Shown here piece by piece: positions 1 through 5,655 of a stretch of 5,655 nt of DNA. Every line of letters begins with the position of its first letter. Position 1 is the stretch's first letter. Location: positions 935 to 6,589 of the forward strand of contig JAKRSE010000336.1 of the NCBI GenBank assembly GCA_022402505.1, written 5' to 3'. The position numbers were made by a program, and so were the translations under genes. The notes beneath the pieces were generated by a model. It did no database searches. It saw nothing but the letters and a program-made list of their open reading frames with translations, and had not been told where the DNA came from. This DNA comes from Fimbriimonadaceae bacterium (GTDB taxonomy: Bacteria; Armatimonadota; Fimbriimonadia; Fimbriimonadales; Fimbriimonadaceae).

Positions 1-544
1 CAACGCCGCCGTCCTGGCCGACCTCCAGATCAAGGCCCGAAGCAGCCACAGCCGCCCGGTGCCCTATGTGCCGATCGGGCGGGATGCCGCCGTCAGCTTC
101 CCCAATCCCGACCTGGTGATCGTGAACAACCGCGAGACGCCGGTCGCCTTCGCCTCCTCCTATGTTCCGGGCCGGATCGAGTTCCGTGTGCTCGGAGCCA
201 AGGCCTCTCATCCGCGAACGATCTCCATCGTTCAGGGGCGGGTGACGACCAAGGAGAACGGCATCCGCTACGTCCAGGATGACACTCTGGGTTACGGCGT
301 GAACAAGGTGGTGGAATCGGGAAGCAGCCAGCGGCGCTTGAACACCTACAAGGTGGCGACCGTGAACGGCCGGGAGGTCGAGCGGGTCCTCCTGAACTCC
401 AGCCACTACATCGGCAGTCCGAGGATCATCGCTCGGAACACCAAGGCGAAGCCGCCCGTCACTCCGGCGGAGACGACGGAGGGGTCGGCGCCTGCAGAAG
501 GATCCACCGCCCCGACTCCGCCAGCGGCGTCATCGACCCCCTGA
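1..544 (+). CDS. VanW-family protein with C-terminal G5-like module (5'-partial)
   Basis: This reading frame is already open at the left edge (codons start at base 2) and ends at TGA 542-544, so only the C-terminal ~180 residues are seen. The first ~55 residues match the end of a VanW domain: an ALLADLQI-like stretch, then HSRPVPYVPIGRDAAVSFPN and a DLVIVNN segment, which is where the family has its GRDATV...DFKFKN block. A β-rich stretch follows (about bases 180-445) with a G5-like pattern (VVESGS, LNTYKVATVNGREVER, SPRIIARNT). The last ~33 residues are a disordered Pro/Thr/Ala/Glu tail. VanW proteins are usually exported or envelope-associated and their biochemical role is not settled; VanW occurs in some vancomycin-resistance clusters, but a lone homologue is not evidence of resistance. 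GTG at 59 is not the start, because the domain continues upstream of it. The tail overlaps the opposite-strand gene by 86 bases. Confidence 0.9.
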   Translation, partial: NAAVLADLQIKARSSHSRPVPYVPIGRDAAVSFPNPDLVIVNNRETPVAFASSYVPGRIEFRVLGAKASHPRTISIVQGRVTTKENGIRYVQDDTLGYGVNKVVESGSSQRRLNTYKVATVNGREVERVLLNSSHYIGSPRIIARNTKAKPPVTPAETTEGSAPAEGSTAPTPPAASSTP

Positions 545-2261
545 GATCGACGAGCGGCAGCTCGGGGAAGTCTTCGGGGTTCGGGGCCAGAACATGGGTG
601 ACTCCTTCCGGCACGACGCCTCTCAGGAAGAGCGTGGTCGCCTCGGCCCGCCTCGCCTCATACTCCGGAGTCTCGCTCCAATGGCCGGCAAAGGCGGTCT
701 TCCCGCCGAGACCCGCGATCATCGGGTTCAGATCGGGCAGGTAAGGGCTGAAAAAGGAGCCGGGGCGGCTCTGGTCGGGCAGGGGAACTCCCGGCATGGC
801 GACGGCGATGACGCGGCCGGGCAGCCGTCGCATCCGCTCCAGAAGAAGGGCCGCCCCTTCGTCGATCTTCACCGGATTGACGGTTGTGGATGAGACGTTC
901 TGCCTCACGAACGAGAGCTCACGCCTCAGCCAGAAGATCGAGGTTCCGAAGGCGAGGGCTGCTGTCGCCAGACCGGCGAGCCGTCGCCGGTCCACTGCCA
1001 GGCTCATGATCCAGGGCCAGAGGGCGAGGAAGGCGAGGATCGCCCATGGAAGCATGAGGCCCATCGCCAGCTTGCGCTGGAAGAGGGCGGGGAAGTAGAT
1101 CGCGACCGACCCGACCAGCGCCCACGACCAGAGCAGCCGGCGGCCATCGTCTTCGATCTGCATCATCGAGACGGCGCCGATCGCCAGGCCGAGGCACAGC
1201 AGCCAGAGCGGCCAGCCCATCAGGAACCGCTCGGCATCGAACCCAATGGAGAGGACCGCCGGGATCGCCAGAGCCGCTGCCGCGCAGAGCGGTCCGCCCC
1301 AACGCTGCAGGGGCCGGTCGACGGGGGCGGAAAGATGGGCTCCCACCAGAGCTGCGAGCACGGCCGGCCCCAGGCCCTCAAGCACCTCCCGGAAGCCGGG
1401 GGAGTAGGTCAAGGTCGCGGCCCGCGACTGGAAGACCGGGTCGTTGAGATAGACGAAGACGAACCAGCCGGCCGCCGGAAGCACGCCCGCCCCGATGGCG
1501 AGGCCCCGCCCCATCCATCCGCCTGTAATGCGCCCCACTGCCAGGCTGCCGGCGATGAGGCCGACCAGGACCAGAGCCAGGAGCAGCACGTCGTAGGCGT
1601 GGATGTTCATGAGGACCAGGAAGGCTCCCGCGCCGAGCCCGACAGGGCCCCAGCCTTCCTGGGCGTCGAGGATGGCCTGCAGGATCACCAGGATCAGGCA
1701 GAGCGACGCCATGAAGAGCCCGTTGGTCAGCATCGAAGGGAAGACGAAGGCCTCCGGCTGCCACACGTCTATCGGCAGGCGTCCGCCCGTCAGCACTCCG
1801 ACGGGAGAGGCGCCGAGAATCAGCCTGCCAAAGTCCTCCCAGGCCCAGACTCCCAGCCCGCCGCAGAAGATGGTGCCGACAAGTCCGGGCAAGAGATGCT
1901 CCTCCTCCACCCCCACCCGGCGGAGGAATCGGGCGAGCAGGACCACGAAGAGGAAGGTGAAGACCAGCCGCCCCAGGGTCAAGGCCCCGAGCACCCCGGT
2001 GACATGCGACACCCAACCCAGGAGCAGAAAGTAGAGGTGGATCGTGAGGCCAGGCTGGGTCTGGGTGGCGAAGAGGTTTTCGAAGAGGAACCTCCCCGAT
2101 CGGGCCTGCTCCACCCAGGCGGCATAGACCATCTGGTCGTCGACCGCCATCTGCTGCTGCAGCGACACCCCTTCTCCGGCAAGCCCGGCCAGAAAAGGGA
2201 CGGCGGCCAAGAGCGTGACCGACAAGGCCACGCCCAGGACCCGGCGGTCAGGAGCGGTCAT
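459..2261 (-). CDS. Polytopic membrane protein, probable GT-C-fold glycosyltransferase-like enzyme
   Basis: The 600-residue protein has an N-terminal membrane helix (about residues 9-29), then an acidic pair D41-D42 in the first outer loop (AVDDQMVYAAWVEQARSG), and many further hydrophobic helices to about residue 445. The last ~150 residues are soluble. GT-C enzymes characteristically carry an acidic motif in the first outer loop and use polyprenyl-phosphate sugars, so a sugar-transfer role is plausible. Other segments that look conserved are QPGLTIHLYF (69-78), NIHAYDV (219-225), FQRKLAMGLMLPWAIL (394-409) and GHWSETPEYEARRAE (526-540); the last two resemble blocks in bacterial GT-C-type membrane proteins. 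The sugar and acceptor cannot be read from sequence. The ATG at 2261-2259 lies 2 bases after the lipoprotein stop and has a GAAGG ribosome site 9 bases upstream. It is the last gene of the minus-strand train, and its final 28 codons and stop overlap the VanW gene. The family assignment is moderate; an uncharacterised transporter-like protein is the alternative. Confidence 0.85.
   Translation of the reverse strand: MTAPDRRVLGVALSVTLLAAVPFLAGLAGEGVSLQQQMAVDDQMVYAAWVEQARSGRFLFENLFATQTQPGLTIHLYFLLLGWVSHVTGVLGALTLGRLVFTFLFVVLLARFLRRVGVEEEHLLPGLVGTIFCGGLGVWAWEDFGRLILGASPVGVLTGGRLPIDVWQPEAFVFPSMLTNGLFMASLCLILVILQAILDAQEGWGPVGLGAGAFLVLMNIHAYDVLLLALVLVGLIAGSLAVGRITGGWMGRGLAIGAGVLPAAGWFVFVYLNDPVFQSRAATLTYSPGFREVLEGLGPAVLAALVGAHLSAPVDRPLQRWGGPLCAAAALAIPAVLSIGFDAERFLMGWPLWLLCLGLAIGAVSMMQIEDDGRRLLWSWALVGSVAIYFPALFQRKLAMGLMLPWAILAFLALWPWIMSLAVDRRRLAGLATAALAFGTSIFWLRRELSFVRQNVSSTTVNPVKIDEGAALLLERMRRLPGRVIAVAMPGVPLPDQSRPGSFFSPYLPDLNPMIAGLGGKTAFAGHWSETPEYEARRAEATTLFLRGVVPEGVTHVLAPNPEDFPELPLVDLRGSMTPLAESGRWILLQAPTPPSSPPE
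478..522 (+). terminator. GC-rich hairpin inside the convergent overlap (possible terminator, no T-tract)
   Basis: Bases 478-491 pair with 509-522: a core of GGGGTCGG against CCGACTCC (8 pairs, one G-U), flanked by two more pairs on each side across single mismatches. The loop is 17 bases. The stem pairs better in plus-strand RNA, since the G-U becomes a C-A mismatch on the other strand. No T-run follows, so intrinsic termination is doubtful, and GC-rich coding sequence gives such stems by chance. Confidence 0.25.
539..567 (+). terminator. Short hairpin straddling the VanW stop codon (possible terminator, no T-tract)
   Basis: Bases 539-545 (CCCTGAG) pair with 561-567 (CTCGGGG), giving seven pairs with one G-U around a 15-base loop. 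The stem includes the VanW TGA. A stop-codon stem is a common terminator position, but no T-tract follows and the sequence also encodes the GT-C-like protein on the other strand. Confidence 0.22.
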
Positions 2262-2263
2262 GG

Positions 2264-2590
2264 TCAGGAGCCTTCGCCGGGGACCGGGCGGCCCATGCTC
2301 TTGTAGATCGACTCGATCATCGCCTTGTTGCCTCTGGCCTCGGCATTCTCAGGGTCCAGCGCCAGGGCCTGTCGGTAGAGTTCCAGCGCCTGGGGGTACT
2401 TCTCGCTCGGCTTCAGCTTGGGATCGGTCATGATCTTCGTCCCCTGGGCGGCCAGTTCCTGAGCCTTTCCGGCTTCCGGAGAGGCGACGACGGGAGGCTT
2501 CTCCGCTTCGGCAACGGCGGGACTCGAACATCCCAGCATCGACCCCAGAGCCGCGGCGGCAACGGACAGGCAGAAGAGCAGTCGCATCAT
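2264..2590 (-). CDS. Small lipoprotein with a single TPR-like repeat
   Basis: The 108-residue product starts with a short signal peptide (R3, hydrophobic 4-19) ending in a lipobox-like MLGC with the probable lipidated Cys at 21. Met at -3 is a weaker fit than the usual Leu. A low-complexity linker (about 22-42) follows, then a tetratricopeptide-like region: G50, A68, Y72, A75 and P80 fall on TPR consensus positions 8, 20, 24, 27 and 32, except that the G50-A68 distance is 18 instead of 12, which implies a six-residue insertion between or within the helices. A second helix pair begins at about 82 and stops at the C-terminus (SMGRPVPGEGS). Such small TPR lipoproteins usually act as protein-protein adaptors on the outer face of a membrane; the partner here is unknown. 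Two ATGs stand in tandem (2590 and 2587). No good Shine-Dalgarno is present, but GAAGA just upstream is better placed for the second, which gives 107 residues. The gene lies 13 bases after the DUF4350 stop and 2 bases before the GT-C-like start, so it is probably co-transcribed and translationally coupled. Confidence 0.85.
   Translation of the reverse strand: MMRLLFCLSVAAAALGSMLGCSSPAVAEAEKPPVVASPEAGKAQELAAQGTKIMTDPKLKPSEKYPQALELYRQALALDPENAEARGNKAMIESIYKSMGRPVPGEGS
2271..2275 (-). promoter_or_regulatory. Ribosome binding site of the GT-C-like gene
   Basis: GAAGG on the minus strand, 9 bases before the ATG at 2261, is embedded in the last codons of the lipoprotein gene. Confidence 0.6.
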
Positions 2591-2603
2591 TCTTCACTGG
2601 AGT

Positions 2604-3707
2604 TTAGGCCGGCAGACCACGAGATCGGCGGGATTCCGCCTCCTGGAGACGGACCTCTTCTTCGAGAATCTGGACCTGCTGAAGGACCTCGCGCAGATTC
2701 AGGCCGCGGGCGTCCGCCTCCTGAAGCATCCGCATGGCGGCGACGGCCCTCGGCGAGAACCTCTTCCGCGCCTCGTCGCGGGGCATGTCCGAACCCAGAC
2801 CGAGCATCCGTCGAAGGCGTCCATCGGCCTGGTCGGCGATGCGGGCGCCGGCGTAGACATAGTGCCGGCCGGCTTGAAGCAGCTCGGCCTGGGCATCCAC
2901 CATGTCACGGCTCCCGGCCGCCTTCCTCAAGCCGGGGCGGGCGTCTCCGAAGCGGAGGAAGAGGGTCAGCAGAACCAGGCAGACGACCAGAATGATCTGG
3001 TTGCGCGCCGTTCGAGCCCAAGGTCCGATGAGCCCGGCCAGACCTCCCGGATCGACCAGCCCGGCGGTCGCGTCGTCAAAGACGATCCGGCTCCCCGGCG
3101 GGGCGGCCTGCCGGACCAGCCACAGCCCGTAGGCGGCATGGTCGGCTTCGCCGATCCAGCGGTTGGTCAATGCTTCGCCGTTCCAGACCCGGATGATCCG
3201 CCCGGATTCCCGGATCTCCAGCTCCGCCAGAGACGCGCCCTCGACATTGTTCGTCCCGACCCGAACCAGAGGCGCTGCTTCGGGCACCGGGTCGGACTCC
3301 CACGACTGCGGAAATCCGTTCGGGCCCGTCTCCACCAGGTCGAACCGCCGCCCATTCCAGCCGAGCACGGTGACCGTGCCGGTCGGGAGCGCCGCATCCG
3401 GGTCCGCATCTTCAGTCGAGAGGATCAAGGCCCGGCCTCCCCGGTCCAGATGGCGGCCGAGCGAGGATGCCTCCGCCGGGACGGTGGTCACCACCAGGGT
3501 CCCCTCGGGCTGGGCGGCCAGCACCATTCGGGTCGAAGATTCCACCTGGTACCCTTCGCGGCGGAGCAGTTCGGCGAAGGCCGCCAGCCCGCCCAGATCG
3601 CGATTGGCCGTGTTGGGAGCGAGGTCCGGCTCGAGGGTGCTGAACAGGGTGACGGTCGCCACCAGCAGTCCCGCCCCGATGAGCAGGACGGCTCGAAGAC
3701 GGCTCAT
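2604..3707 (-). CDS. DUF4350-domain membrane protein
   Basis: The 367-residue protein has an N-terminal membrane anchor (about 5-23), a large outer domain (24-235), a second membrane helix (236-252, followed by the basic R252) and a cytoplasmic helical tail (257-367). The segment PNTANRDLGGLAAFAELLRR (31-50) followed by EGYQV is the typical DUF4350 start, where a conserved Asn and a GL-AF-ELL helix precede a GY-V strand. Alternating strands and helices follow, including LVVTTVP (71-77), ALILSTED (93-100) and SRIVFDD (206-212), which suggests a Rossmann-like outer domain. The tail ends in a charged, coiled-coil-like stretch (about 338-361). The ATG at 3707-3705 overlaps the upstream stop as ATGA and has GGGAGG 10 bases upstream. 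The biochemical function of DUF4350 is unknown; it commonly sits beside DUF4129 genes, as here, and a structural or regulatory envelope role is inference. Confidence 0.9.
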   Translation of the reverse strand: MSRLRAVLLIGAGLLVATVTLFSTLEPDLAPNTANRDLGGLAAFAELLRREGYQVESSTRMVLAAQPEGTLVVTTVPAEASSLGRHLDRGGRALILSTEDADPDAALPTGTVTVLGWNGRRFDLVETGPNGFPQSWESDPVPEAAPLVRVGTNNVEGASLAELEIRESGRIIRVWNGEALTNRWIGEADHAAYGLWLVRQAAPPGSRIVFDDATAGLVDPGGLAGLIGPWARTARNQIILVVCLVLLTLFLRFGDARPGLRKAAGSRDMVDAQAELLQAGRHYVYAGARIADQADGRLRRMLGLGSDMPRDEARKRFSPRAVAAMRMLQEADARGLNLREVLQQVQILEEEVRLQEAESRRSRGLPA

Positions 3708-4681
3708 CGCGCGCCCGCCTCCCGAATCTGCACGAGCAACTCTTGGTAGAAGGAGCGGAAGCGGTCCACGTCCGGCTGACCCTTGACCTTCATTCCGTAC
3801 CAGATTCGGTCGAACTCCCGAGTGATGCTCCGGAACTCCAGGCTCTCCGGGCGGCTCCGGGAATCCATGATCCGGCGGCAGTGCTCCCAGTTGGTCTCGC
3901 CTCGGCGGAACGAGGCGATCTTCGCCTCATCCAGCCGCAGCAGGGAGGCGAGAAAGAGCCCTCGGACCGCCTCGCGGTGACGTCCGGCGGCTGCGAGCCG
4001 ATCCGCCTCGCCAAGCCATTCGTCGGCCGAGCGGTCCGGCTCGTCATCCTCCAAGAGCCCTCCCGCCCGACGGCGGCGAAGCGGGCCCATCCGAAACTTC
4101 CAAAGGAAGACGGCGGCGAAGATCACCACGGCCGCGATCAGCAGGAACTGCATGATCCTGATGATTGCGTCGCCCCAGGCGGCCGCGGCCGAGGGGTTGA
4201 AATCCGGGGTCGTCCGGTCGTCGCCGCCGAACAGAGCGGCCAGACCATCGACGATCGCTCGGCCCACCTCGGCGAAGGCCCGCTGGATGAAGTTGCCTTC
4301 CCGGGGGTCATTGGGCTTTGTTCGGTAGCCGGGCTCGGCGACGATGGCCTGCGCCGCGCTCCGGCTGTCCTCGGCCGAGGCCTGCGCGGAGGCATCGAGT
4401 TCCAGCCGGGCGATGCGGTTCCGAATCACCCGCTCGGCGCCCTGCCGGCTGCCGCCTCTGAGCTTGGCCCCGAGGTCCTTCCGTTCCTCTTCGGTGAAGA
4501 GGTCGCGATGCTTCTCCACGAACCCCTCCAGCTTCACTCGGTCGGCGATCCCGTCCAGCTCGGTCATGAGGGCCTTGGGGTCGGGCGAAGCGCTCCAGGC
4601 GGTCAGGCCGGCCAGGATCAGGATCACGGCCGCCAGGAACCGACGAAGCTCAGTTGAGGAGGGCGGTCTGCCGGTCGGCAT
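3704..4681 (-). CDS. DUF4129-domain membrane protein
   Basis: The 325-residue protein has an N-terminal signal peptide or anchor (about 14-31, with possible cleavage near AWS-AS), a charged, helix-rich outer region (35-165), one strong membrane helix (about 173-196) followed by a basic stop-transfer patch (RRRR, 202-205), and a cytoplasmic DUF4129 domain at about 220-318. The domain shows the family pattern: EADRLAAAGRHREAVRGLFL, then LLRLDEAKIASFRRGETNWE, then the FRSITREFDRIWYG block (283-296). DUF4129 has no proven activity; it is also found at the C-terminus of bacterial transglutaminase-like membrane proteins, but no transglutaminase domain is present here. The ATG at 4681 is supported by GGAGG with 9-base spacing, although this makes a 32-base overlap with the upstream gene. 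The stop overlaps the DUF4350 start by 4 bases, so the two products are probably made in a fixed ratio and may form a complex. Confidence 0.92.
   Translation of the reverse strand: MPTGRPPSSTELRRFLAAVILILAGLTAWSASPDPKALMTELDGIADRVKLEGFVEKHRDLFTEEERKDLGAKLRGGSRQGAERVIRNRIARLELDASAQASAEDSRSAAQAIVAEPGYRTKPNDPREGNFIQRAFAEVGRAIVDGLAALFGGDDRTTPDFNPSAAAAWGDAIIRIMQFLLIAAVVIFAAVFLWKFRMGPLRRRRAGGLLEDDEPDRSADEWLGEADRLAAAGRHREAVRGLFLASLLRLDEAKIASFRRGETNWEHCRRIMDSRSRPESLEFRSITREFDRIWYGMKVKGQPDVDRFRSFYQELLVQIREAGAR
3718..3723 (-). promoter_or_regulatory. Ribosome binding site of the DUF4350 gene
   Basis: GGGAGG on the minus strand, 10 bases before the ATG at 3707, lies within the last codons of the DUF4129 gene and allows direct initiation in addition to ATGA coupling. 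Confidence 0.75.
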
Positions 4682-5627
4682 ACAGGCTGTCCTCCGCCAG
4701 CAGGTCGATGTCCAGGCCTTCCTTGCGGACCCGGCGGTCGTAGTAGATCGCCACCGACAGGCAGGCGGCCAGCGGCAGGACCAATGTGGTCGCGGCCAGC
4801 GAGGGGAACGCCTCCACCAGCGCCGGGAAGATCTGCCGGAAGGGAAGCCGGGCCGTCCACTCCACGACCCGGCTGTTCAGCTCGAAGACGCTGAAGAGGA
4901 TCACGAGGCCCCAGCGCAGAAAGTTGTAGCTGACCAGCAGGGTGACGATCCCATAGAACGCCGAGTCGGCGGCCGCCGGAATCCGACCCTCGCGCTTGGC
5001 CAGGGACTTGGCTCGCGCCCGCACCTGCCGGGCCGGGACGTGTTCGATGACCGCCACCGCCGGGTCCAGGATGAGGATGCGGGCCATCTGGAAGAAGCCG
5101 ACGAACCCCAGGATCACGGCGAGGACCGCGGCCAGGGAGAAGAGGACATCCAGGGCTCGGGGGAGGGAGAGGAACTCGGGCAGAGTCGCCAGGCCGATCA
5201 TCGCCAGGGCCGCTCCGACCCAGAAGAGGCCCGGCAGAAAGATGTGGAAGAGCGAGGCCACCAAAGCCGGCCCGGCCCGCCGCGCCTCCTCGTTCAAGAC
5301 CTTGGCGGGCAGGCGATCGCCGCGCATCGACCGCGAGGCCAGCACCATCGCCGGCCCAAGCGCCCAGGCCAGACCGACGATCAGCATGGGAAGGACGAGC
5401 AGGAGGACGGCGACGGCCATGACCACGACCTCCCCGTACTGCCGGCTGACATCCGAGCCGGCCTGCGAGGTGAAGAAGCGGGGAAGGATGAATCCGTTCA
5501 GCAGGAGCAAGGCGGCCCAGACCACGGTCAGCGGGGGCAGCCCGGCCAGGAAGACCCGGAGGGCGATGCGGCGGTACAGAATCACGGCCGCATCCACGAC
5601 CTCGCCGGGCCCCATCGGGCGGATCAT
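4650..5627 (-). CDS. Six-helix membrane protein, resembling the glycerophosphodiesterase membrane-domain family
   Basis: I start the protein at the ATG 5627-5625 (325 residues) because GAGAGG lies 6 bases upstream and the family normally begins with the same RPMGPGEVVDAAVILYRR pattern seen at residues 3-20. A TTG at 5651 would add 8 residues and is less likely. Six hydrophobic segments lie at about 25-47, 66-94, 120-150, 160-185, 225-250 and 272-296. The protein ends with YYDRRVRKEGLDIDLLAE (295-312), a C-terminal signature common in membrane proteins encoded beside DUF4129/DUF4350 genes and annotated as a glycerophosphoryl diester phosphodiesterase membrane domain. No catalytic phosphodiesterase domain is present, so that name should not be read as an activity. 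A transport or scaffold role in the envelope is possible. The 3' end overlaps the DUF4129 gene by 32 bases. The ATG is embedded in ATGA, so an upstream gene may end there. Confidence 0.88.
   Translation of the reverse strand: MIRPMGPGEVVDAAVILYRRIALRVFLAGLPPLTVVWAALLLLNGFILPRFFTSQAGSDVSRQYGEVVVMAVAVLLLVLPMLIVGLAWALGPAMVLASRSMRGDRLPAKVLNEEARRAGPALVASLFHIFLPGLFWVGAALAMIGLATLPEFLSLPRALDVLFSLAAVLAVILGFVGFFQMARILILDPAVAVIEHVPARQVRARAKSLAKREGRIPAAADSAFYGIVTLLVSYNFLRWGLVILFSVFELNSRVVEWTARLPFRQIFPALVEAFPSLAATTLVLPLAACLSVAIYYDRRVRKEGLDIDLLAEDSLYADRQTALLN
4691..4695 (-). promoter_or_regulatory. Ribosome binding site of the DUF4129 gene
   Basis: GGAGG on the minus strand, 9 bases before the ATG at 4681, lies inside the 3' end of the preceding gene. 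It supports the start that creates the 32-base overlap. Confidence 0.75.
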
Positions 5628-5633
5628 CGCCCG

Positions 5634-5639
5634 CCTCTC
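5634..5639 (-). promoter_or_regulatory. Ribosome binding site of the six-helix membrane protein
   Basis: GAGAGG on the minus strand lies 6 bases before the ATG at 5627. It decides the start in favour of this ATG over the TTG at 5651, for which too little upstream sequence is visible. Confidence 0.6.
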
Positions 5640-5655
5640 GGCCGCCCGCAACCGC

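Larger units (their letters stand above)
459..5627 (-). other. Probable single operon of five envelope genes
   Basis: The five minus-strand genes are joined by a 32-base overlap, a 4-base ATGA overlap, a 13-base gap and a 2-base gap. There is no room for a promoter or terminator between them except inside coding sequence, and I saw no convincing one. Co-transcription and translational coupling are therefore likely. The promoter is not visible and presumably lies beyond the right edge, because the first gene starts only 28 bases from it. Confidence 0.8.

Noticed and set aside
59..61. GTG as the start of the VanW-family protein
   Set aside because: The frame is open to the window edge, and the residues before it (ALADLQI-like, HSRP) belong to the VanW domain, so the real start is outside.
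1..544. Vancomycin resistance gene
   Set aside because: Only a VanW-like domain is present, with no VanS/VanR, ligase or dipeptidase gene in view. VanW proteins are widespread outside resistance clusters.
1335..2306. 323-codon open frame on the plus strand
   Set aside because: It lies wholly antisense to the GT-C-like gene and the lipoprotein end. Its product is rich in Gln, Asp, Glu, His, Gly and Pro with no domain pattern, as expected from the complement of GC-rich hydrophobic codons.
2862..3749. 295-codon open frame on the plus strand
   Set aside because: It is antisense to the DUF4350 gene, of low complexity, and has no recognisable domain or ribosome site. The minus-strand frame has family matches and coupled junctions.
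3743..4657. 304-codon open frame on the plus strand
   Set aside because: It is antisense to the DUF4129 gene, whose conserved domain is clear. The antisense frame is a by-product of high GC content.
5649..5651. TTG as the start of the six-helix membrane protein
   Set aside because: The ATG at 5627 has a well-spaced GAGAGG and gives the family's usual N-terminus; the eight extra residues (MRAAERRA) add nothing recognisable.
1..5655. CRISPR arrays, tRNA or rRNA genes, insertion sequences, phage genes or defence systems
   Set aside because: I saw no regular repeat-spacer pattern, no transposase or integrase motifs and no RNA gene signature. The window is filled by coding sequence of uniform GC-rich character.

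Overview
This is a GC-rich window, coding almost from end to end, from a bacterial chromosome. Every visible gene is an envelope protein: secreted, lipid-anchored or membrane-embedded. Shine-Dalgarno sequences are clear before several genes and intergenic gaps are minimal. The gene content (VanW/G5 protein, DUF4129, DUF4350, a six-helix membrane protein of the type found with them, and a large GT-C-like membrane protein) suggests a free-living, GC-rich, non-proteobacterial lineage. Armatimonadota (Fimbriimonas-like) is my best guess, but it rests on family impressions, not on a marker gene.

Layout. Bases 1-544 (+) hold the C-terminal part of a VanW-family protein with a G5-like module and a disordered Pro/Thr/Ala tail; its start lies outside the window. 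The rest is one tightly packed minus-strand gene train, transcribed right to left: a six-helix membrane protein (5627-4650), a DUF4129 protein (4681-3704), a DUF4350 protein (3707-2604), a small TPR lipoprotein (2590-2264) and a 600-residue polytopic GT-C-like protein (2261-459). The junctions are a 32-base overlap, a 4-base ATGA overlap, a 13-base gap and a 2-base gap, so this is very probably one operon with translational coupling. An ATGA at the start of the first gene suggests that the operon continues beyond the right edge.

How the genes may work together. The first three genes resemble the core of an envelope locus that elsewhere usually includes a MoxR AAA+ ATPase and a DUF58 protein. 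Neither is visible here. The lipoprotein and the GT-C-like enzyme at the distal end would put lipid-linked sugar transfer, or another outer-surface modification, in the same transcript. This is inference from context.

The most unusual structural point is at the left: the convergent VanW and GT-C-like genes overlap tail to tail by 86 bases, so any terminator for either gene must lie inside the coding sequence of the other. Two GC-rich hairpins without T-tracts lie at this junction. I found no RNA gene, mobile element, CRISPR array or long repeat, and no obviously new multi-gene system.
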